DNA of 64,000 nucleotides from Teratosphaeria epicoccoides. Its lineage: Eukaryota; Ascomycota; Dothideomycetes; Mycosphaerellales; Teratosphaeriaceae. The stretch lies in contig JADDMT010000014.1 of assembly GCA_021401465.1 (NCBI GenBank), forward strand, positions 248,001-312,000, read 5' to 3'. This document shows positions 53,951 through 62,008 of this stretch, piece by piece; within the stretch, counting starts at the first letter, position 1; each line of letters opens with the position of its first letter. Under the pieces are notes generated by a model. The model ran no database searches, was not told the origin of the DNA, and saw only the letters and a list, made by a program, of their open reading frames with translations. Made by a program: the position numbers and the translations under genes.

Positions 53951-54506
53951 TTTGGGTTGAGGTGCTTTTGGCCCTCATGTTGAGGATCATGGGTGAGGCA
54001 GACAGCGAGTTTAAATCGGATTGGACGCTTTGTTGAGTATATCGTCGATCGTGAAGTAGGCGGATGGGATTGTGGCGTAAAAGTGCGATGTGTGTAGAGA
54101 TAACAGAGAAAGTGCCACGTGCCATTGAAAGCAAGGTACGCTCGGGATGTTCCGGAAGGTGGATACGCGGACTCAGATGGTCATGATGATTTCTTTCCAG
54201 CTCCAAGCAGCCGTCTGGCATCGGTGAGTGTATGGTGCGTCTTGGAGGACTCTATGTAGGACATACGCTCAGCCCGATCGTTGCAACCTGTTGATTCACC
54301 ACATTGAGATATTCGTAATTCTGGTTCATTGGCTTTCTATGCCAACCAGCACATCTTCAAGCGGATAGGGTCATGTCCTGCTCGTGGACTCCTCTTCTGC
54401 TCAACGCCAATTGCGGATATGGCTGCTCGCCACACCAAGCTACCACGGTCGCGCGCACCATCTCGTACCGCACCACCCACCCATATCACCAGACTCGTCA
54501 GTCTCC
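53951..54506. other. Intergenic, 0.56 kb
   Basis: CofD-like gene promoter and the 3' flank of the complex I subunit gene. Nothing else seen. Confidence 0.4.
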
Positions 54507-54989
54507 TCACGCCTTCGTCCTTTCGACCGGGCCGTCGGGAATATGCTCCGCCTTCTCCACAAGCACCTTCGGGCTCGCAAAGAGACCCTCCTGATCCCTT
54601 TGAAACTCAGTGCCCAGATTGCCAATGGTGCTGCCTTGCCGCTCCGCTCGCCGTCTCCGCTTCTCCAACAGCCTATCCCTCGTCTCTCGCAGATAGCGCA
54701 TCTGGTTGTTCTCGACGCCTTGAATGTAGTAGCCAAAGGCAGCTCCAATGGTTCCATCTGCAATCAGAAAGGTCAATAAATATCCAGCTCTGTGCGGGAT
54801 CCTGGCACATACATATCGGGTAGGCGATCGGGTTGCTCAATAGCGGGCGCATCTCGATACCGAGCTGCCAGAATCGTACAGCAAGGCCTGGATGCGGATG
54901 TTGTCAGTACGTTGGTAGACAAGCATAGCGGGAGTGTGTTTGCACGCGGACGTACCGAAGCCCGACCAGAAGAGGATCTTGTTGACCAT
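54507..54989 (-). CDS. Complex I (NADH:ubiquinone oxidoreductase) 14 kDa-type subunit
   Basis: Small accessory subunit type described in fungal complex I. Model: complement(54507..54757, 54813..54887, 54956..54989), 119 aa; introns of 55 nt (GTATGT) and 68 nt (GTACGT) in phase. It starts MVNKILFWSGFGLAVRFWQL, continues GIEMRPLLSNPIAYPIYGTI and GAAFGYYIQGVENNQMRYL, then RETRDRLLEKRRRRAERQ. Two short hydrophobic helices precede the very basic segment, which suits an inner-membrane anchor with a matrix-facing tail. The last 45 residues look less conserved. No separate presequence is visible. The family name is from memory of fungal annotation. Confidence 0.75.
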
Positions 54990-55317
54990 CTCGGCTATTG
55001 CTGTGTGCTGCCCTGCCAATCTGCGATGCTGGGGATGTGAGCGCGGGGCGGTGGTTGAGTCGTGAATGGGGTCTGGTAGTGGGGTGTAGAGCAGTCACGC
55101 GAGATCGGTCTTGGTCTTGGGAATGCTCCTGCTCGAGTTCTACGCCTCAGGCACCAAACTCAATCCCGAGAAGCCGAGCGAGCCGAGTCGAGAATAATCA
55201 TCATTAATGATAAGGCGAAGACCAATCTTCAGTTGCGACACTTGGTCATCTCCACTTTCTTTACGGCGCCCCCCCCCTCACCCCTCTCACCACTCCCTCC
55301 CGACTCCGCCACCCAAC
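54990..55317. promoter_or_regulatory. Divergent promoter of complex I subunit and Shg1-like gene
   Basis: 328 bp between the start codons. It has an AT-rich patch (AATAATCATCATTAATGATAAGG) at 55193-55215 with the small palindrome CATTAATG, and a C8 run near 55270. Confidence 0.5.
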
Positions 55318-57291
55318 ATGGCGACCGACCTGGTAATGTCGGGCACCGACAGTACATGTAACGAGTTCGAGCTGCCGGCGCGCAAGAAGCCCAAGGTCTC
55401 GGAGCTTCCGCTGTCATCCGCGCAGCGAGCATCGATTGATGGCATGCTGCACACCTTCAAAAAGAAGGGCGAATTCGACGCGTTACGGAAGAAGACCTTC
55501 CAGCAATACAACGAGAGCGCACAACGTGGCATGTTCGAGGCGACACTTCGGACCTTCACTTCCAATGAGATCGACCGCGAGCCCGTCAAGTATCTCAAAC
55601 CGGACAGGAGAATGGGCGCGCCATTGTTGGAAGGTGCAGCTGCGCGCGCCAATATGTACACGCAGACAGAGAAGGACGTCAACGCGTACATCGACCAGTA
55701 CCTGGATACAGCAGAGCGAGCGTTGCGCAGGATTCGAAGGGAAGAGATTGGGGATCAGGCTGCAGACGAGGAACAGCAGCGTGGCAACAAGAGCGATGAG
55801 GCCTATGTTGCCGAAGCTGACGAGCGACGGAGAGCTCGCGCGAAGAAGCATGCGGAAGACGAGAGGGCGAAGCGGAAGCTGGAAGCACAGGAACGCAAGA
55901 AGAAGGAGCTGGAGGCGCTGAAAAAGAAGCAGGAAGAGTTGATGAAAGAGACAGAGAAATTGCAGCGCGAGCAGAAGAGACGAGCCGAGCGTGAGGCGTG
56001 GAAGGCGGCTGAGAAGCAGCGCGAACGAGAGCGCATCCAGAAGTACAACGAAGATCGCGAGAAAGCCAAGAAGGAGCATGAAGAGCGCGTTGCTGCTGAG
56101 AAGGCGGAGAAGGAGCGGCGCGAGAAGGAGAGGAGTGAACGCGAGCAGAAACGCATCGAGCAAGAAGCAATGGAATTGCTGCTGCGCGAAGGCAAGGAGG
56201 TGGCTGAGAAGGCTAAACGCCCGCAACTGGAGCGCAGTGAGAGCATGGAGCCTCCACCGAGACTGTCGCGACCAGCGCCGACAGGACCAAGAAACAATGT
56301 GGGCCGTGAAGAGCTCAAGGCGCAAGGCTTGACACCAACGAGTATGACCCTCAAGAAAGAGTTCCGACCTCCCACCGGGCCCAGGGCAGCCATGGCGCCA
56401 CCCACGCTGGGAGACGATGACCGACGTAGACCGTCACGTGCGCGATCTCCATCACCAGCACGCTCTGGCTATGGTCGCAGACGCGATGACGACCGCGACG
56501 ACGATCGTCGCTACGCGCGACGTGATATGGGACGGAGAGAGTCAAGTCTGCGCGACGACAGCAGAGATCGAGCAGCATGGAAGGCGCGACAACGCGAGCG
56601 TGGGGCTAGTCGTGAAAAGGGTGAGGAAGGCGAGATCGACGAGCATGCTTCTGTCCGTGCCAGAAGCAGGTCACGCGAGTCAACGCGCAGGAGGCGCGAC
56701 TCACGCTCGCCGCCACGACGCAGATACCGTGCCGATTCGCGTTCGAGGTCGCCGCCCAGATTCAGGGATCGTCGTGACAGTCCGCCGCGACGTAGAGAAC
56801 GCAGTCGGAGCCCTCCAGGAATCGATCGATATATACCTGGCGGTGGCAATGTGGCAAGGCGTGGTCGGGATGACTCGAGAGACCGCGCGCGCGAGAGAGA
56901 CAAATCTCGAGATAGAGAGAGGGACCGTGATAGGCGGCGCCGAGACGATGATGATCGAGAGAACAGACGAAGGCGGGAGAGCGACCGTGCTCAGCCACGC
57001 GATCATGACCGCTGGGTCGCTGGTGCGACCGATGATAAGGCTGCGTCGAAGGTGAGGGACAGGAGTCGCAGTAGAGGCCGCCGGAGGAGATCACGGAGTC
57101 GCGAGCGCTTGGCGGCCAGGTCGAGAAGCCGTGAGCGCCCTAGTGCGAGGCTCAGAAGCAGAAGCCGTGACAGTCGGCGTGAGCGCAGTCGAGATCGCGC
57201 TGCGCGAGATGGGAAGGATGACAGGGTGAGGAGGGAGTCGGAGAGGCCCGGGTCTAGACGAGAGGAGACGAGAGGGAGTAAAGACGAGTGA
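55318..57291 (+). CDS. Shg1/BOD1-domain COMPASS-type protein with RS-like tail
   Basis: The Shg1 subunit belongs to the Set1/COMPASS histone H3K4 methyltransferase complex in yeast (known). Single exon, 657 aa from ATG 55318; an in-frame ATG at 55207 would add 37 residues. After ARKKPKVSELPLSS the Shg1 domain spans about residues 30-140: IDGMLHTFKKKGEFDALRKK, FQQYNESAQRGMFEATLRTF and EKDVNAYIDQYLDTAERALR. A long Lys/Glu/Arg-rich coiled coil (about 160-300) follows. From about 360 to the end is an Arg-Ser/Arg-Asp-rich region (RSRSRESTRRRRDSRSPPRR), like splicing-factor RS domains. Nuclear. The combination is much longer than yeast Shg1 (about 140 aa). Confidence 0.85.
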   Translation: MATDLVMSGTDSTCNEFELPARKKPKVSELPLSSAQRASIDGMLHTFKKKGEFDALRKKTFQQYNESAQRGMFEATLRTFTSNEIDREPVKYLKPDRRMGAPLLEGAAARANMYTQTEKDVNAYIDQYLDTAERALRRIRREEIGDQAADEEQQRGNKSDEAYVAEADERRRARAKKHAEDERAKRKLEAQERKKKELEALKKKQEELMKETEKLQREQKRRAEREAWKAAEKQRERERIQKYNEDREKAKKEHEERVAAEKAEKERREKERSEREQKRIEQEAMELLLREGKEVAEKAKRPQLERSESMEPPPRLSRPAPTGPRNNVGREELKAQGLTPTSMTLKKEFRPPTGPRAAMAPPTLGDDDRRRPSRARSPSPARSGYGRRRDDDRDDDRRYARRDMGRRESSLRDDSRDRAAWKARQRERGASREKGEEGEIDEHASVRARSRSRESTRRRRDSRSPPRRRYRADSRSRSPPRFRDRRDSPPRRRERSRSPPGIDRYIPGGGNVARRGRDDSRDRARERDKSRDRERDRDRRRRDDDDRENRRRRESDRAQPRDHDRWVAGATDDKAASKVRDRSRSRGRRRRSRSRERLAARSRSRERPSARLRSRSRDSRRERSRDRAARDGKDDRVRRESERPGSRREETRGSKDE

Positions 57292-57952
57292 GGGCTGAGC
57301 TCACACGGCATGCAAGCCATGAGCGGACTTCTCCCACTGTATGTGAATGTTCGACTCTGAGCCAGTACTGTAGATGCAAAGTCACGAGACCATAGCTATG
57401 TGCCTGATCGACAGCACGTCACCCCACGTTGGCCATCCACTTCGGAACATTACTTTTAGCGTGTTCACATGCTACTCCACTTCCTGGAATGATCCGGGTC
57501 GCGATTTTGTGAAAACCGGCAAGTCGCATAACCATTTCACATGAGCCTGCGCTTCCGTCCGCGTTGACTCTGATGCCGACCTATCATGGGCCGCTGCGTG
57601 AGCATGGGGGAAGACGCCTGGAAAGTCTATGCGATCATCTGATGCCAATACTTGGTGCATAACTCACGTATCCGCGAACGTATATCTCCGTTGTGTGCAT
57701 AAACGGCTGATCTGTTGTTCAACGGTCTGCGATCTGATGGAACTCCATGCGCACTGGAGCTTGCCACTGGGAATCGGGGACGACAATGGCGTCGAGATAT
57801 CGTGATATTCTGGCATGCGCATCCCGACCGGCTGGTGCATGAGGGTCAAAGACAGCAGCATTGCGAGGATAGATCCCGACGATAAAAAGCAGCAATTAGT
57901 GATTCTTCATACATGCCGATAGAGCCGGGGCAAATCACCGCAATCCACAACG
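57292..57952. other. Intergenic, 0.66 kb, possible small minus-strand gene
   Basis: A minus-strand frame at 57664-57861 (MLLSLTLMHQPVG, LQCAWSSIRSQTVEQQ, LCTQRRYTFADT) ends at a GTGAGT donor and could splice to a short exon ending PPCSRSGP. Signal peptide and family are not clear, so I did not call a gene. Confidence 0.3.
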
Positions 57953-59869
57953 ATGACTTCCAACATCGGCCTGCCCAGCCCGGAATACAGCAACAGCCTC
58001 CCCGACCAAAGGCCCACCGCCGAAGCCATCAAACACGTCCCCGGCTTCGTCACCTACACTTCCCCCGTCAGCTACGACAACACCTCCTTCGACGCCGATC
58101 AAGGCGCCGGCAGCCAACTTCCCCTCAACCTCATCGCCCTCATCATCGCGCAGATCCAAGACACCTCCGACCTCGCGCGACTATGCCACACCAGCCGCCT
58201 GCTCTACTACATGACGCTCCCCCAACTCTACCAAAGAGTCCACCTGCGCAGTTACGCCAACATCCGCTACGTACACGGTCGGCCGCAAGGTTTCGGCGGC
58301 GGGAGTCCCTTCATCATGGCCCTGCACGGCTTCGTCACAAACGCGAACACCGCCGCCATCGTGCAGGACTTCCGCATCTTCGGCCAGTGGCGCGAAGTCG
58401 GCATCGAAGACTTCGTCCAAGGCCGCGTCCCGGACAACAGCATGATGCTCAATATCCTCCTCCGCGCAGCGACAGAGCGCATGACGCGCCTGCGCCGCTT
58501 CAGCTGGGAGCTCGACTGCAAGCCGCTCAAACCCCTCTACCAGGGCCTCGCTTCCCGCACCACTTTGACGCACCTCACGATCAAATTCCCCAGCTCCCGC
58601 ATCCCTCGCCCCACCGTCATGGTGCCGCCGCTGCCGAGTTTGCGGGCCTTCAGAGCGCTGGAAATCGACCCTCTATGCTATCCCGACGACATAAGCAGCC
58701 TGCTCCTCGCGTCGAAAAATCTGCGAGACTTGCGCCTGCATTTCTCCCCGCGCATGCGGCAGGAAGCCGAGCCCACGCTCTCGCTGCAGACGTATTTCCA
58801 CCGCTGCTGGAGAGCTGGTTACCGTATCCCGCTGCGGCACTTTGCGCTGCAGAATTTCTTCGGGCAGAAGACGGAGGGGTTGGATGAGATTTTCGCTTCG
58901 GAGACGCTGGAGAGCGTGGCGCTGTTTGATTGTTTTGGGGGGATAGCGAGTGAGGCGCGGAATGTCTTTGTGGATTCTACGTGGCGGGATTTATCGGGAG
59001 AGACGAGGGGCCAGTTGAGGGTCTGTAGGGTGAATGAGGTGGATGAGCAGCAGGCGAGGTTGATCGGGAAGTCGAGGGGTTTGGAGGGATTTTTTGTGGT
59101 GAGTGGGAGAGAGGCGGGGTCGCGGAGTCGTCGGTCTTCTTCCGAAGGGGGGGCGACGACGATGGGGGAGGGAGGCAGTGGAAGTGGTCGGAGTCCCGAG
59201 TCTAGTGCTGTGGGTGGCGGCGGTGCGGGGAGTAGTGGGAGCGGTGCGGAGGCCCGGAAGTGCAGTGCCGCAGGGACTTCCCAAAGCACCGCCTCGTCTC
59301 CTACATTCCAACAAAGAGACATCCATCTCCCTCCACCACCCGTCGAAGAAGACGCCACCATGGCGCACCTGGGCCAACACTACCTCCAAGCGCTGACTCG
59401 CTCCCACGGCAGCACCCTCCGCCACCTCCTCCTTTCCCCGCACTGGCCCCTGACCCCGGAGCAGATCTCCGACATCGTCCGCTACTGCCCCTCGCTCTCC
59501 CAACTCGGACTCGCCATTAACTCCTCGTCCCCTCACTACCTCCGCCTGCTCATGCCTTTCCTCCCGAACCTCCGGGCATTGAGGGTGCTCGGGAATCGGT
59601 GGACGGAAGAGCTTTTGCGGAATTGGGGGCTCGAGGAGCGGTTGGAGTCTATGCGCAAGGATTTGGCGAGACGGGAGGCGAGGGCGTTGGAGGTGCTGGC
59701 GATTGGGGCCGTGGTGCATGTGATTGGGGGTTGGGAGGAGGTCGGGGGTGATGGTGGGGATGGGGGGTGGAGAAGGAGGGTGTGGGTGGGTGGGGAGGAG
59801 GATGCGAGGGTGTTTGAGGTGTGGGGTCTGGATAGGGCGGATTTGGGGGTTGATGAGGAGCTGACTTGA
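57953..59869 (+). CDS. F-box protein
   Basis: Substrate receptor of SCF ubiquitin ligases by family. Single exon, 638 aa from ATG 57953. The F-box is at about residues 54-100: SQLPLNLIALIIAQIQDTSD, then LARLCHTSRLLYYMTLPQLY and QRVHLRSY. A leucine-rich solenoid-like region follows (RLRRFSWELDCKPLKPLYQG, THLTIKFPSS, LRDLRLHFSPRMRQ, ESVALFDCFGG). About residues 385-450 are a Ser/Gly-rich low-complexity insert, after which leucine-rich segments resume (LRHLLLSPHWPLTPEQISD, LSQLGLAINS, NLRALRVLGNRWTEELLRNW). Target unknown. The minus strand carries a long antisense open frame over the 3' half, which I treat as a shadow. Confidence 0.88.
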   Translation: MTSNIGLPSPEYSNSLPDQRPTAEAIKHVPGFVTYTSPVSYDNTSFDADQGAGSQLPLNLIALIIAQIQDTSDLARLCHTSRLLYYMTLPQLYQRVHLRSYANIRYVHGRPQGFGGGSPFIMALHGFVTNANTAAIVQDFRIFGQWREVGIEDFVQGRVPDNSMMLNILLRAATERMTRLRRFSWELDCKPLKPLYQGLASRTTLTHLTIKFPSSRIPRPTVMVPPLPSLRAFRALEIDPLCYPDDISSLLLASKNLRDLRLHFSPRMRQEAEPTLSLQTYFHRCWRAGYRIPLRHFALQNFFGQKTEGLDEIFASETLESVALFDCFGGIASEARNVFVDSTWRDLSGETRGQLRVCRVNEVDEQQARLIGKSRGLEGFFVVSGREAGSRSRRSSSEGGATTMGEGGSGSGRSPESSAVGGGGAGSSGSGAEARKCSAAGTSQSTASSPTFQQRDIHLPPPPVEEDATMAHLGQHYLQALTRSHGSTLRHLLLSPHWPLTPEQISDIVRYCPSLSQLGLAINSSSPHYLRLLMPFLPNLRALRVLGNRWTEELLRNWGLEERLESMRKDLARREARALEVLAIGAVVHVIGGWEEVGGDGGDGGWRRRVWVGGEEDARVFEVWGLDRADLGVDEELT

Positions 59870-59973
59870 AGAAAATTTGGATTTGCTGAGCCAGGAGTCT
59901 GGCCGTGGAAGGCGTGATGTGACATGAGTGAGTATATTTTCTGCCTGCTTCATACATATGACCAACCGTCTGC

Positions 59974-61389
59974 CTACTCGATATCCCCACCACCACCCTC
60001 CGCCCCATCCACCGCTACCTTCGACCACCGACTCACCACCACCCTCCCTCCCTGAACCACACAGAGCAATTCCCTCTCCGGCCTCTCCAACACACCAACA
60101 TCCTCCAACGGGTTCCGCCTCCAAACCCCCAAATCCGCTACACTCCCCTCCTTCAACCTCCCCAGCCTCCCCTCCTCCCTCAACAACATCGCCGCGTTCA
60201 CCGTCGCGCTCTGCAGAATCTTCAAATTGCTCAACCCCGCCTTCTTCCGCAGCCCAAACTCCGCGCTCTGCTGCACTTGCATCGGGCCCAGCAGATCCGT
60301 GCCGAAACACATCGTCACGCCTGCCGCGTCTGCGATCTGCAGGGACTTCAGGCCCGCGCGGAGGACTTGTTGGTTCTTCTGCGCGATGTCTGGGGGCAGG
60401 AAGTGCGAGAAGGCCGGGAGAGCCATGGCGGAGTAGGTCGTCGGCGTCGGCGTGAGGAAGGCGCCCCGTTCGGCCATGAATTTGGCGGTGGGCTCGTCGA
60501 GGAAATTCCCGTGCTCGATCCCGGAGACGCCGTTGCTGATCGCGTTGGAAATGGCAGACGGGGTGTAAGCGTGCGCGCTCACGTAGGTCCCAGCCCCGGC
60601 AGCGACGCACGCGAAGGCCCGGATTTCTTCCGGCGTGTATTGCAGATCCGCGAGTTTGTCTGTCGGCGAGACGACGCCGCCGCTCACCATGATCTTCACA
60701 AAGTCGGCGCCCTGTCGTAATTCCTCGCGCGCAGCGCGGAGGCACTGATCTACGCCGTCCGCCACGCGGCCTAGGCCGCGCGAGTTCCCGCCACAGCACG
60801 CGTACTCGGCGTCCTTGGCGCTGCGCAAGTCGCCGTGGCCGCCGGTCTGCGAGATGCCGTGGCCGGAGATGGAGAGGCGGGGGCCGGGGTGCAGACCTTC
60901 CTCTATAGCTTCCTTGAGAGCCCGACTCGCGCCTCCGCAGTCGCGGACGGAAGTGAAGCCGCGTTTCAGCATTTCGTGCGCGAGGTACGGTTGTCGCAGC
61001 AGGTTTGTCTGCGGATCTTGGGTCATGGTTGCAGAGAGGCCGGACTCGCCGGGCGGGGTGGCGAGGTGGACGTGGCAGTCGATGAGGCCGGGGAGGACGT
61101 ATTTTCCGGTGCAGGGGATGCGGGCGATGGCGTCCACTCCGTCGCGCGTGTGGGAGAGGAGGTCGTCGTTAGGCGAAGGTGGACTTGTGAGTTTTGTCAT
61201 TTGATGTATGAGGCCGTCTTTCAGATCCAGTGTCACGTGTGGGTAGATTTGGCCGTCTTTGGGGTCGATCAAGATGCAGTCGACTAGGCGGTATCGTTTG
61301 GACTTGGTGCGGGCGGTCCATGGCTTGTTGGTGCTGGGAGTATTATGAGAGTGGTTGGCGATAGAGCCGGGAGTCTCTTGTGTAGCCAT
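59974..61389 (-). CDS. Amidohydrolase-family metallohydrolase (imidazolonepropionase-like)
   Basis: Metal-dependent hydrolase of the amidohydrolase superfamily. Single exon, 471 aa from ATG 61389, chosen for its better start context (A at -3, G at +4); ATG 61419 is an alternative. Superfamily motifs in order: GKYVLPGLIDCHVHLATPPG (HxH metal site), ADFVKIMVSGGVVSPTDK (Lys that is carboxylated in relatives), GTYVSAHAYTPSAISNAI (His), GVSGIEHGNFLDE (His) and GVTMCFGTDLLGPMQ (catalytic Asp). The C-terminal LGRLKEGSVADLGVW is the usual strand pair. Pattern is closest to fungal imidazolonepropionase-like enzymes, a group that includes ochratoxinase and prolidase-type members. Substrate not determinable. 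No signal peptide. Confidence 0.9.
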   Translation of the reverse strand: MATQETPGSIANHSHNTPSTNKPWTARTKSKRYRLVDCILIDPKDGQIYPHVTLDLKDGLIHQMTKLTSPPSPNDDLLSHTRDGVDAIARIPCTGKYVLPGLIDCHVHLATPPGESGLSATMTQDPQTNLLRQPYLAHEMLKRGFTSVRDCGGASRALKEAIEEGLHPGPRLSISGHGISQTGGHGDLRSAKDAEYACCGGNSRGLGRVADGVDQCLRAAREELRQGADFVKIMVSGGVVSPTDKLADLQYTPEEIRAFACVAAGAGTYVSAHAYTPSAISNAISNGVSGIEHGNFLDEPTAKFMAERGAFLTPTPTTYSAMALPAFSHFLPPDIAQKNQQVLRAGLKSLQIADAAGVTMCFGTDLLGPMQVQQSAEFGLRKKAGLSNLKILQSATVNAAMLLREEGRLGRLKEGSVADLGVWRRNPLEDVGVLERPERELLCVVQGGRVVVSRWSKVAVDGAEGGGGDIE

Positions 61390-61422
61390 ATTTGGCTGCT
61401 TGGCTCGGCGGATCACCATCAA

Positions 61423-62008
61423 TGTCGGGTGTTTCTGACTCGGTAAAGTGAAGAGGTTTGAGGTCGTCAGCTTTCTCAGGCCCCACTTTCACACATAGTC
61501 CTTGCTTCTGTACACAGCGTTCTTGATATTCACGACTTTGTCTCGCCATCAGTATTGCTGCATCGCATGCGCATGGGCGTTTGATGCATCAGCGTCGACG
61601 GAGGAAGCTGGTCGTGGCACCATCGCAGCTGAAATGTGCTTGCCCGCCGACGCTTTCCCAACTGTCGATATATACCTCAGAGGAAGGACTGAATCGACTT
61701 TGCCAGGTCGTCCGAAAATGAAGGCGAGAACATGCTGAGCAATGTTGATCATGATGGTCGAGTGCCAATCACCGTCGAGCACGATGGGGCACTCAGCTAT
61801 CGACGCTTCAACTCAGACAAAAGCAGCTCATACCTCATCAGTGTCTGCCTTGATGAAGAGAACGCGCAGCGCCAAGTACGAAAGAAACAATAACGACAAC
61901 AACTCCTATCGGCACCCTATCCAAACCATCGTCTCCTCACACGCCTCGGCAATGCAGCTCTCTCACCTCTTCAGACAGCGATCTTGCACGCCAAGCATCA
62001 TCCACTCC
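61423..62008. other. Intergenic, 0.59 kb
   Basis: Amidohydrolase promoter and the 3' flank of the repeat protein gene. No other feature supported. Confidence 0.4.

Noticed and set aside
57913..58887. 324-codon plus-strand open frame
   Set aside because: Overlaps the F-box gene in another frame and is dominated by Arg/His/Pro, as expected of a shadow frame.
58991..60799. 602-codon minus-strand open frame
   Set aside because: It runs antisense through the F-box gene and across the amidohydrolase in another frame, is Pro/Arg/Gly-rich, and has no domain. It is a shadow of GC-rich coding DNA.
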